Shown here one piece after another: positions 54,858-62,776 of a stretch of DNA of 64,000 bases. Position 1 is the first letter of the stretch. Each line of letters opens with the position of its first letter. A program made the translations under genes and the position numbers. The DNA is taken from contig NZ_JAAGUY010000009.1 of assembly GCF_010868145.1 (NCBI RefSeq), positions 62,001-126,000 on the forward strand. Reading direction: 5' to 3'. Source of the stretch: Nocardia cyriacigeorgica. GTDB lineage: Bacteria > Actinomycetota > Actinomycetes > Mycobacteriales > Mycobacteriaceae. The notes under the pieces were generated by a model that saw only the letters and a list, made by a program, of their open reading frames with translations, ran no database searches and was not told the origin of the DNA.

Positions 54858-56657
54858 GTGGCGGAAGAATCTTCAGGCGACGAAACGCCCTCGGTCGACG
54901 ACTATGTCGCAACGGGCGACGAGGTCGCCGCCGGGGGTGCCGCGAGCGGCGAAGAAGCTGCTTCCTTTGTCGACTTCCTCGACATAGCCAATCGGATCAT
55001 GGGCGAGGGTGAGCCGGCTGGCATGGAGGAGATATCTCTCCTGCCGACTGTTCCTTCGCCCGCCAGTTCTGAATCGAATTTTGCCGCATATATGGGGGCT
55101 GCAGAATCTTTTCGTCTCAGGGCAGATGCCCTCAATGAGTATGCGCAAAAGCAGAAAGATGTCGCCGACGAGGCCAAAGAGAACGTGACCAAATTTGGTC
55201 GAAGTCACATTCGGGATGTCATCGTTAGAGTCAATACTCAAGTCATGCAGGCTACGGACGGGCCAACCTTCATCGAACACGTCGGGCTCTCCCTTGAAGC
55301 CGTCGATGCGGTTCGTGCCGCCGTCCAAGAAAAGTCCCAGGAACTGGGCAATACGTCCAGAGAACTGGTCGAAAAACTCCAGAAGGAAACCCAAGAGGCT
55401 CTCAAAAAGCAGAGCGAGGCTCAGGCGAAGGCACTTAAAGACGCACTCGCGAAATACGGGGGCCCGGGCCAAACTGGCCCCGGCAACACCGGACCCTACG
55501 GCCCCGGCAACACTGGACCCTACGGCCCGGGCACCACCGGGCCGGGCGTTAACGGACCGGGCACCATCCAGAACCCGCCACCCTGGGTGAACGACAACGG
55601 CCCGAAACAGCCGGGCACAACACCCGACATCAATCGTCCTGGCACGATCACCCCGCCGGGGACCACCACACCTGGCGACACGAAACCCCCTGCGTCGGGG
55701 ATCAAGCCGCCTATTTCCGATATCAAGCCCCCGACGACCACTCCGCCTATCAGCACGCCCCCGCGGACGACTACGCCGATTTCCTCGCCATCGTCCGGGC
55801 TCGGTGGTATGCCGGGCATGGGTATGCCCGGGATGGGGATGCCGGGCATGGGTATGCCGGGGATGGGGATGCCAGGCATGGGCATGCCCGGGATGTACAA
55901 CGACCAGATGGCGCGGCGCAACGAGTTGGATCGGGATCTCGCGCGGCGGCGTGACGAGATGGATCCCCACCGGGACAAGCCGCGCGATGTCGTGCCGCCA
56001 CGGTCGGCCGTGCAGCAGGCGGTCGCGCAGCCGAATGGGGCGAACCCCGGCGCGAATGCGCAACACGTGAACGCGAATCCGAATGTGTCCGCGGCGCCTG
56101 GCGCAGGTACTCCGCCGCCGGGCGGGCAGGTGCCGGGACCCGTGCCGAACGCGGACGGAAAGGTGCCCTTCGACTTCCCTGGTCGTCCCACGTTGATGGT
56201 GTCGCCGGTGGCGCACACGGGAATGGGTGCGGCGGTCGCCAACAAGAAGGGCACGGACGCCAAGGCCGCCTATAAGGACACGCCGGCGAAGTGGAACGAC
56301 GACAAGAAGATCGGTCTGCGCACCGATCCGGACAAGTTGGTCGCCGGTGATGTCGTCAGTTGGAAGGACACGACCGCCATCGTTGTCGTCTGGCCCAAGG
56401 GTGAGGGCGGTGCGGACGCCGCTCCCGTGTCCACTGGTGACGGTGCTCTCGCAGGTGGCAAGGATGGCCCCCTGGAAATTATCGCCAACGGCGAACTTCA
56501 ACAGGTGACCGACGACATGATGAAGGACGACGGTCCATACGGCGCGTTCAACGGCTTCTTCCATCCGAACGCGATCGACGCGGTTCCGCCGGCCGATGCC
56601 GGTGCCGGCGGCGGTGCGCCTGTGCCCGTCGATCAGCAGCCGACCGTGGTGGCCTGA
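54858..56657 (+). CDS. long repeat-containing, coiled-coil protein of the type VII cluster
   Basis: A 599-residue protein in four parts: an acidic N-terminus (1-60), a helical coiled-coil region (about 70-200), a Gly/Pro-rich stretch with GPGNTGPY-type and GMPGM repeats (about 203-350), and a compact C-terminal domain (about 425-595) with LVAGDVVSWKDTTAIVVV and a closing FNGFFHP. No signal peptide. Overall shape is that of an ESX-secreted or wall-bridging protein such as EspB/EspE-type substrates, but no specific family is recognised. It lies just before the EspB-like gene in the same direction. Confidence 0.6.
   Translation: MAEESSGDETPSVDDYVATGDEVAAGGAASGEEAASFVDFLDIANRIMGEGEPAGMEEISLLPTVPSPASSESNFAAYMGAAESFRLRADALNEYAQKQKDVADEAKENVTKFGRSHIRDVIVRVNTQVMQATDGPTFIEHVGLSLEAVDAVRAAVQEKSQELGNTSRELVEKLQKETQEALKKQSEAQAKALKDALAKYGGPGQTGPGNTGPYGPGNTGPYGPGTTGPGVNGPGTIQNPPPWVNDNGPKQPGTTPDINRPGTITPPGTTTPGDTKPPASGIKPPISDIKPPTTTPPISTPPRTTTPISSPSSGLGGMPGMGMPGMGMPGMGMPGMGMPGMGMPGMYNDQMARRNELDRDLARRRDEMDPHRDKPRDVVPPRSAVQQAVAQPNGANPGANAQHVNANPNVSAAPGAGTPPPGGQVPGPVPNADGKVPFDFPGRPTLMVSPVAHTGMGAAVANKKGTDAKAAYKDTPAKWNDDKKIGLRTDPDKLVAGDVVSWKDTTAIVVVWPKGEGGADAAPVSTGDGALAGGKDGPLEIIANGELQQVTDDMMKDDGPYGAFNGFFHPNAIDAVPPADAGAGGGAPVPVDQQPTVVA
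55804..55896 (+). repeat. in-frame tandem repeats encoding GMPGM units
   Basis: About six copies of a 15-base unit (GGTATGCCGGGCATG and variants with CCC/CCG and GGG/GGC exchanges) inside the coiled-coil protein gene. Synonymous variation among copies says the amino-acid repeat is kept by selection. Prone to copy-number change. Confidence 0.8.
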
Positions 56658-56676
56658 TGGGGGAGAGGAGATATCG

Positions 56677-58200
56677 ATGGAGTTGAATGTCGATCTCGGC
56701 GCGCTCGTGGCCGCTGCCTCGGCGCTCTCGACGGCAGCGGGTGAGACCGCTCGCGGGTTGCCCCCCGGCTGGGTGACTCCCGCGGGGGCAGACCCCATTT
56801 CCGCCGGGGTCGTCCCGCAGCTCAACAACCAGGCTGCAACCCTGGTCAACGGGACAATCGATGTACTCAACGCGGTTGCGCGCGAGGCGCATAAAATCGG
56901 CACGTCCGCCGCGAACTACAGCCTCGCCGATGACGAAGGTGCGCGTGCGATCAACGGATCGGGTGCTGATCTGGTGGCCGATCCAGTGGGTGAGCCACAA
57001 GTGCTGCCGCACCGGGTGCCTCCCGTCCCCACCACACTGCCGGCCGGTGGGGTCGACTCCTTGGAGTTCGCGGAGAGACTGCGTCAGGGCCCGGGGCCCG
57101 GCCCCGCGCACGAATTCGCCAACGCCCTCAGAGGGTTCACCCGCGAAGTGTTCCCCATTGCGAATCAGGTGGTGTCCGACGCGTCGACGGCGATGAAGCA
57201 GTGGACGCCGGTGGGGGAGAAGGCAGCCAAGAATCTCACCCGATACCAGGGCTGGCTCGATCGTCTGGCGACCGGGATGACGATGCTCGCCGATTCTGTT
57301 GACTCTTACGGCGACGCGTTCCGCCGCGCGAAGGCGAAACATCCGCCGCCGGAGGAAATCAAGGCCGCCCGCAAAGACCTGATCGCAGCCATGCGCTCGA
57401 AGAACGAGGCGTGGAAACTGTCGGCGCTGGAAAGATTCGAAAACCAGAATTTGCAGTCGGCCACAGCGATCGGGGGATACGAGGCTGAAATGAGCACCCA
57501 GGTGCCCGGTGAGACGGCTGGTGGTGAAGCCGTTCAAGGCCAGGGTGGCCAAACGGGTGGACAGGGTCCGGGCGGCGAGGGTTCCGGTAGTGAGATGGAC
57601 CCCAGCATGATGGCGAACATGATGTCCGCGCTGACGAACGCGATGTCGTCCATGGGCAATCTGCCGCTGGATCAGTCGGCCGGAGAATACCTCGACGACT
57701 ATGCCCTCGGCGACGAGTTGTACGATGACTACGGAGGTTTCGCTTCGCCTGGCGGCTTCGGAGGAGGTTTCGGGGGAGGTGGCGGCGCAGGCGCCATGGG
57801 TGGCGGCTTCGCCGATTCGGCGATGGTCGCCCCGCCGGCACCGCTGACCGCCGCGGCAGCGCCGGCGAGTACGACACAGGGGTTGCCGCGCGCGCCGGTG
57901 ATCGAAGCCCTGCCGGCGTCGGCGTCCGCGTCGGGCGCCGCGGCGGGGCGTGGCGCCGGGATGCCGATGATGCCGATGATGCCGATGGCCCCGGGTGCCG
58001 GCGCGGGCGGCGGAGCCGGGGGCGATGACCGCAACCGTGTCGTCGCCTGGCATCCCGACCGCCTGATGTACGTCGACGACACCCCGCACACCGAGATGGT
58101 GATCGGCGAGCGCCCGACGGTCGCGCCGAGCGTCACCCCGCCAACACCGAATTCAGGTGCGGGCAACCAGCATTCGTCCCAGTCCGGAGGTTCGGCATGA
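56677..58200 (+). CDS. EspB-like type VII secretion substrate (PE/PPE-type)
   Basis: A 507-residue protein. The PE-like helical hairpin at about 1-90 ends in the type VII export signal YxxxD (Tyr81-Asp85, in ANYSLADDEG). A second helical unit (about 125-285) carries Trp176-x-x-x-Gly like the PPE-type half of EspB. A Gly-rich tail follows, closing with GMPMMPMMPM and YVDDTPHTEMVIGERP, which closely mirrors the EspB tail YTEDRAWTEAVIGNR. It is therefore predicted to be exported by an ESX system and to oligomerise. GGAGAGGAG precedes the ATG; the stop overlaps the next gene. Confidence 0.75.
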   Translation: MELNVDLGALVAAASALSTAAGETARGLPPGWVTPAGADPISAGVVPQLNNQAATLVNGTIDVLNAVAREAHKIGTSAANYSLADDEGARAINGSGADLVADPVGEPQVLPHRVPPVPTTLPAGGVDSLEFAERLRQGPGPGPAHEFANALRGFTREVFPIANQVVSDASTAMKQWTPVGEKAAKNLTRYQGWLDRLATGMTMLADSVDSYGDAFRRAKAKHPPPEEIKAARKDLIAAMRSKNEAWKLSALERFENQNLQSATAIGGYEAEMSTQVPGETAGGEAVQGQGGQTGGQGPGGEGSGSEMDPSMMANMMSALTNAMSSMGNLPLDQSAGEYLDDYALGDELYDDYGGFASPGGFGGGFGGGGGAGAMGGGFADSAMVAPPAPLTAAAAPASTTQGLPRAPVIEALPASASASGAAAGRGAGMPMMPMMPMAPGAGAGGGAGGDDRNRVVAWHPDRLMYVDDTPHTEMVIGERPTVAPSVTPPTPNSGAGNQHSSQSGGSA

Positions 58201-58541
58201 GTGATATCCATCCCGACGTGCAGGCCGCCCTCGATATGGCGCGCGACCTGCGGCACCGCATCGCCGATATGCGGGAGAAGATCGACTCGATCCGGGCGCG
58301 GCGGCCCTCGCCGAGCGGCGCGGTGATTCCCGAGGTGGACGCGATGGGCCGACTGACCGGGCTCTACCTGGCACCGGGGACCGTCGACCGGTTCGAGAGC
58401 GCCGAGCTCGTGCATGAAATCATGGCCGCTATTCGCGACAGCAGTGCCGATGCCGGGCGCCAGTACCGTCTGGTCATGGACGGTCCGCTGGATTCCGAGG
58501 AGGCGGAAGCGGTGGCGGCAACGCCGGGGTCGCCGTCGTGA
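58197..58541 (+). CDS. EspL-like YbaB-fold protein
   Basis: A 114-residue protein with the helix-sheet-helix layout of the YbaB/EbfC family: ALDMARDLRHRIADMREKID, then strands with GRLTGLYLAPG, then a helix. In ESX-1 the YbaB-fold protein EspL lies directly behind espB and stabilises secreted Esp proteins; here it overlaps the EspB-like gene by ATGA, the same order. A chaperone role for the neighbouring substrate is inferred; nucleoid binding is the alternative. Confidence 0.7.
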   Translation: MSDIHPDVQAALDMARDLRHRIADMREKIDSIRARRPSPSGAVIPEVDAMGRLTGLYLAPGTVDRFESAELVHEIMAAIRDSSADAGRQYRLVMDGPLDSEEAEAVAATPGSPS

Positions 58542-59284
58542 CGCAGACCGATGCGGTCAGCGCGGGCGAAGCGGTGCGCTGGCTGCATGAGGAAGGCCTC
58601 AGCCGACTGGCGGGTATCGCCGGGCACGCCGCAGGGCCCTTCGGCGCGTTCACCGTCGAGGTGTCCACCGGAACCGTCACCGCGCACCCGGTCGCGAGCA
58701 CGGGGGCCGGCTCACAAGTTCTGACCATGTCCGCCGACGAGCTGCCCCCGCCGGCCGAGCCTGCGCACCGGCTGGTGGTCGTCGGGATCACCACTGCCCA
58801 GGCGATTCTGGTCATCGACCTTTCGGCCTACCTCGCGGTCGCGATCAGCGCTGACGACCCGGTCGGTGCCGCTCGTTCCTGGGTGATGCAGTTGCTGCTC
58901 GATCCCGAGGTCACGGTGACCACCAACTGCGCCGCGGTCGCCATCGGCGACAGTCCGCGGTGCCGTCGTGGATTCTTCCCCGGCGGTGGCGCGCCGATCA
59001 TCCATATCGATGACAAGCGCCCGCCCGTCACCAGGGTCACCCTCGATACCGCCGACGAGTCCGCAGACCGTCTCGAGGTGGCTCGCGATGGTTCCGGGGA
59101 GATGTACCTCGGCGCCCGGTTCTGGTCGTTGAACCTGGTCATGACGATCGACGAGACGACCTGGGCGGCACTGGCCGCGAGCTTGGAGGCGGAAGTTGCC
59201 GCCGCGCCCGACTCGAGTCCCGCATCGCCCGCCTCGGTGGTCGCCGTAGGCACCGCCGAACGACCCCCGGAGATCAGCCGATGA
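58538..59284 (+). CDS. unknown protein translationally coupled inside the Esp-type operon
   Basis: A 248-residue soluble protein of alternating strands and helices, with no signal peptide, membrane helix or familiar motif. It has overlaps of four bases at both ends (GTGA with the EspL-like gene, ATGA with the EspH-like gene), so it is made in fixed ratio with the chaperones. Size and context would fit an EspG-like substrate-specific chaperone, but I see no sequence signature to prove it. Confidence 0.55.
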   Translation: MTQTDAVSAGEAVRWLHEEGLSRLAGIAGHAAGPFGAFTVEVSTGTVTAHPVASTGAGSQVLTMSADELPPPAEPAHRLVVVGITTAQAILVIDLSAYLAVAISADDPVGAARSWVMQLLLDPEVTVTTNCAAVAIGDSPRCRRGFFPGGGAPIIHIDDKRPPVTRVTLDTADESADRLEVARDGSGEMYLGARFWSLNLVMTIDETTWAALAASLEAEVAAAPDSSPASPASVVAVGTAERPPEISR

Positions 59285-59661
59285 CGCACCCCAACCCCAC
59301 CGACCTACACGAGGTCGACGACTTCGACGCTTACGATCCCGACGAGGCACCTGTCGCTCCGGATTGGCAGAACATGACCTACGAGGTCGTCAACCTCGAC
59401 CACAGCGTCGGCGTCGCCTGCAATCGCGACGGTGAAATCGTCGGATTGCACCTCACCGACGAGGCGCGTGAGAACGGGGATGCCTGGTTGTCTGCGGAGG
59501 TGCTGCGGGTCGCACGTTTGGCGCACCTCAAGTCCAGGGTCGGTCTGCGTGCCGAGATGGAATACAACGGGGCAAGCCCCTACACGGTCGACGCGTTCGA
59601 TCTGCCGACCGAGGCTTCCTATCGCGCCACGGAAAGTGCCGAGCTGGGCCGCACCACGTAA
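59281..59661 (+). CDS. EspH-like YbaB-fold chaperone
   Basis: A 126-residue protein with an acidic N-terminus (HEVDDFDAYDPDEAP) and a YbaB-type fold: TYEVVNLDHSVGVACNRDGEIVGLHLTDEA, then a helix. The order of acidic head, VTN-like strand, DG-turn and LTDEA matches EspH of ESX-1, which guides EspE/EspF to secretion. Coupled to the gene before by ATGA. This is the second YbaB-type protein within 1.5 kb. Confidence 0.68.
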   Translation: MTHPNPTDLHEVDDFDAYDPDEAPVAPDWQNMTYEVVNLDHSVGVACNRDGEIVGLHLTDEARENGDAWLSAEVLRVARLAHLKSRVGLRAEMEYNGASPYTVDAFDLPTEASYRATESAELGRTT

Positions 59662-59691
59662 CCGCACGCCCACTCGAGGACAGGAACCGAC

Positions 59692-60000
59692 ATGCTGGAC
59701 AGAGACGACACCCCCGAAGTCATCGCCCCCGCGGGCGAGTACGTCCGCGCCATCGCGACCAGCGCAGGGCAGGTGGCGGTGACTGTGCGCGATCTGGTCG
59801 TGCCATGCCGGCCCGCGTCGTCACTGGATCATGCGCTCTTCGGCGAACTCGACTGGATCACCACGACATTCGACACCGCGGTCAAGAAGTGCCTGACTCG
59901 CGCCAACGCAGCGTTTCAGGACACGGTGGATGGCGCGAATGCCCACGATGTCGCCGACATCCTCGGCGCCGCATACATACGTGGGCACCAGGCGATCTGA
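59692..60000 (+). CDS. small helical protein, WXG100/EspC-sized
   Basis: A 102-residue protein whose C-terminal two thirds are helical (ELDWITTTFDTAVKKCLTRANAAF and on), with the length of WXG100 and EspC-type type VII substrates. No Trp-x-Gly and no YxxxD signal are seen, so it may be a partner that travels with another protein or not a substrate at all. AGGA ahead of the ATG; 61 bases before the next gene. Confidence 0.5.
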   Translation: MLDRDDTPEVIAPAGEYVRAIATSAGQVAVTVRDLVVPCRPASSLDHALFGELDWITTTFDTAVKKCLTRANAAFQDTVDGANAHDVADILGAAYIRGHQAI

Positions 60001-60061
60001 GCTGTCGCGACCGAATGCGGACCGGTGACGGTGCCCGGCGGGGTGCGGAGAGTGGAGCGGA

Positions 60062-62701
60062 ATGGAGCCGGAGCGCACGAGCCCGTACTGGGATGCGATC
60101 GTCGGTGACGACTGGCCGGAGATCTCGCCGGGAGCATGGCATGCGCTCGAGAACCAAGCCCGCACGGCGGCCGCCGCGCTGAACACAGGCGATGCCGCTC
60201 GGGCGCGTCTCGCCTTCGATCAAGCGGTGCGTTCCAGTGCGCGTTTGCAGCCGATCAAGGACGAGATGCTGGCCCAGCAGGGCACGCCGCAAGCCTTTGC
60301 CGATGCGCTGATCGCGGCATCGGAGGTCTTCCGTGACGCCGGTGCGCTCGTCTACCGCACCCGTAACCGGATCCTCGACATCGTGGACGACGCCACGGCG
60401 CGGATCGCGGCTGTGCACCGTCGCGCAGAAGAAGCCGGCGCCGAAGAGGCGCCGACGCCCGAGCAGACGGCCGACACGGTTGCGAACGTGCTCGGCGGTG
60501 CGCGTGCGGAGGTCCGCGATGTGGTGGCCGCGGCGCTCCGTGCGATCAGCCCGGCCGGACTGCCGTCACTGGCGGTGATCTCGCAGGTGCTCGGGGAGCC
60601 GGGGCCGTGGGAGTCGGGGGGGTCTCGTTCGCGACCTGAGCCACCGGTGGGCCCGTCGGCGCCGCCACCAACCGATGCCGGGGACCGCCGCGGCCCCGAA
60701 GGCACGCAACCCCGCAGCCCGGATGGGCGACCCGGCGCGGATGCTCCGGCACCGCGACCCACACCGGAGTCGCCGGACGATCGTTTCGAGCCGATCGTGG
60801 CGCCAGACGAGATGCTGGATCCGGCCGCACCGCCCTCCGAGGCTCAGCCGCCGGCCGACCTCGTTGGCGATCCAGCCGACTCTGATTCGGTCGTTCCGGG
60901 TGATCAGGAGCCGGCGGCGTCGCAACCCGCAGACAGTCCGCCGCAGACCCGCGACACCGGCCCGCACACCCCGGACGCGAGCGCCGGCGCTGTGCCGCCC
61001 ACGCGCGGGGGGGCCGGTCCGGTGCCAACACCCTGGGGGAGCGCCGCACCTGACTCCACCAGGGGCGCAGCCGGCTCCGATATCGGCTCGGGCGACAGCA
61101 CCGGCCCTGACCGTTCGAATGGCACCGACTCCGAACGTATGACGGGAGCGGGTCCGTACCGCGGGGGCGGTCCGGACCCGCAACGGACCGGTGCGGAGTC
61201 CGGCCGCTCGGACACCGACGAGTCCGGAGTCACCGAGCCGGGGAATACGGACACGGCAATCGACGCGGCAGCGCGCACGACTGCGTCGAAAGATGCGTCC
61301 GGTGCGGAGAACTCGGGCCCGGAGTCGTCCGTGCAGGCCGATTCGACGGCAGGAATGCCTCCGCCGATGATGCCGATGGGCGCGCCGGCGCCGGTATCGG
61401 CCACCGCGCCAGGATCGCCGCCACCGTCGGTCCCGGTGAAGTCGAGTGGGCCGAGCGTCGGCCCCGCGGCAGCGACGTCGTCACCATCGACGGCGGCACC
61501 CGCACCACCGGTCGCACCGGCGAAAGCGCCCGTGGTGGGTGCGCAACCACCGGCGGGCACGTCAGCACCCGGCAGCGGTACCGCCGCGGTACCGGGTACA
61601 GCCCAGCCCGCGAACCGGACGATTCCACAGCCGGAGGCCGTTCCCGCAGATCCAGAACAACAACCCGAGGACATCGTCCGCCACGTCGTCGGTGCGGCCA
61701 TGGCCGCGGCAGCGGGACCGTCATTCGTGCTCGGTGAGAAGGTCGACGGAGATCTCGTGCTCGCCCGAACCCTGCTTGCCGGCGTACTCGCGGCCGCCAC
61801 CCATGTGACCGGACCCGAATCGGCGGTCGCGGTCATGCGGCATTCGGGAGGTGTCAGCGCGTTCCTGACCTCCAACGAGGGCCGAGGATGGCTGCCCGCC
61901 GGAGTGTTCGTGCCGCGGGAACTCTCGACGCCGTGGGTGTGGTCGGTGTCCGAAGGTTCCGGATGGGAGGGAATCTCCGATCCGGCCCGGGTGCTGGCGG
62001 AGTTCGCGCTCGCCTGGGGCCGGAAATCGGGTGCGCGGTTGACCGCGCTGGCCTCGTCGATGCCGATCGATACGATGCTCGGTGCCCAGTTGGGCGAGGT
62101 CGCCACCGCAGGCTCGGTGGACGCCTCGCCTGCGATGAACCTAAGCGCGCCTGGCCCTCGCCTGATCGATCGGTTGGAGTTGACCGGGTCGCCCCGCATG
62201 CTGGCTCGGGTGGCGGAGACGCCCGACGACGAGATTCACGCTCGCTGCGTCGATCTGGCGATCGACGCCCATCAGCGCCTTGCGCGAGCCGGCATGAACA
62301 GCAGCGACGCACTCGGTGTGCCCGCTCTGCGCGAACGGATCCTGCCTGCGATTCGCCAGGGACGCGACATACCGGACCAATCCTGGGACGAGCTGCGCGA
62401 TCTGGACGACCTGCTGGCGGTCTCGATGGTGTCGCGCCGGTTCGACGCGACGCGAGTCGCCCTGGGGGAGCTGCGATCCGACCAACCCGGAGCGGATGCC
62501 TCGGCTTTGCGTGCCATGGTGTTCGAACGGCGATGCGATGAACTGGTGTTGCTGCTCAACGGCGAGCCGACGCGGCAGCGGCTGCGTGATGCGATGTACG
62601 CGCACGCGCAGATCGCGGGGCATTCGGCGCTGGCCGAACCGGCCGCGGGTAGCGCACGGCCCGCTCGTCGGCCGACGGTAAGCGCGCCAAGGGTTTCCTG
62701 A
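60062..62701 (+). CDS. EspK-like protein with CpnT-like N-terminal head
   Basis: An 879-residue protein in three parts. The head (about 1-130) opens with YWDAIVGDDWPEISPGAW and long helices, resembling the WXG100-like head of CpnT-type exported proteins. A Pro/Ala/Thr-rich linker (about 175-530) follows. The C-terminal region (about 536-879) begins EDIVRHVVGAAMAAA and carries SNEGRGWLPAGVFVPREL, matching the layout of the EspK tail (DUF5631/DUF5632). EspK binds EspB in ESX-1, so interaction with the EspB-like product is predicted. The tail is shared with the next gene. Confidence 0.68.
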   Translation: MEPERTSPYWDAIVGDDWPEISPGAWHALENQARTAAAALNTGDAARARLAFDQAVRSSARLQPIKDEMLAQQGTPQAFADALIAASEVFRDAGALVYRTRNRILDIVDDATARIAAVHRRAEEAGAEEAPTPEQTADTVANVLGGARAEVRDVVAAALRAISPAGLPSLAVISQVLGEPGPWESGGSRSRPEPPVGPSAPPPTDAGDRRGPEGTQPRSPDGRPGADAPAPRPTPESPDDRFEPIVAPDEMLDPAAPPSEAQPPADLVGDPADSDSVVPGDQEPAASQPADSPPQTRDTGPHTPDASAGAVPPTRGGAGPVPTPWGSAAPDSTRGAAGSDIGSGDSTGPDRSNGTDSERMTGAGPYRGGGPDPQRTGAESGRSDTDESGVTEPGNTDTAIDAAARTTASKDASGAENSGPESSVQADSTAGMPPPMMPMGAPAPVSATAPGSPPPSVPVKSSGPSVGPAAATSSPSTAAPAPPVAPAKAPVVGAQPPAGTSAPGSGTAAVPGTAQPANRTIPQPEAVPADPEQQPEDIVRHVVGAAMAAAAGPSFVLGEKVDGDLVLARTLLAGVLAAATHVTGPESAVAVMRHSGGVSAFLTSNEGRGWLPAGVFVPRELSTPWVWSVSEGSGWEGISDPARVLAEFALAWGRKSGARLTALASSMPIDTMLGAQLGEVATAGSVDASPAMNLSAPGPRLIDRLELTGSPRMLARVAETPDDEIHARCVDLAIDAHQRLARAGMNSSDALGVPALRERILPAIRQGRDIPDQSWDELRDLDDLLAVSMVSRRFDATRVALGELRSDQPGADASALRAMVFERRCDELVLLLNGEPTRQRLRDAMYAHAQIAGHSALAEPAAGSARPARRPTVSAPRVS

Positions 62702-62776
62702 AGGCTGTCGGCAGGTTCCCAATGACGGGAAGCCGGAACAATGAAACGGTCGGTGGTGTGGAAGGAGTGATCGAGC

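Noticed and set aside
54873..56903. Open frame of 676 codons on the minus strand, with His-rich repeats
   Set aside because: The repeats are only the reverse of the GMPGM-coding repeats of the plus-strand gene.
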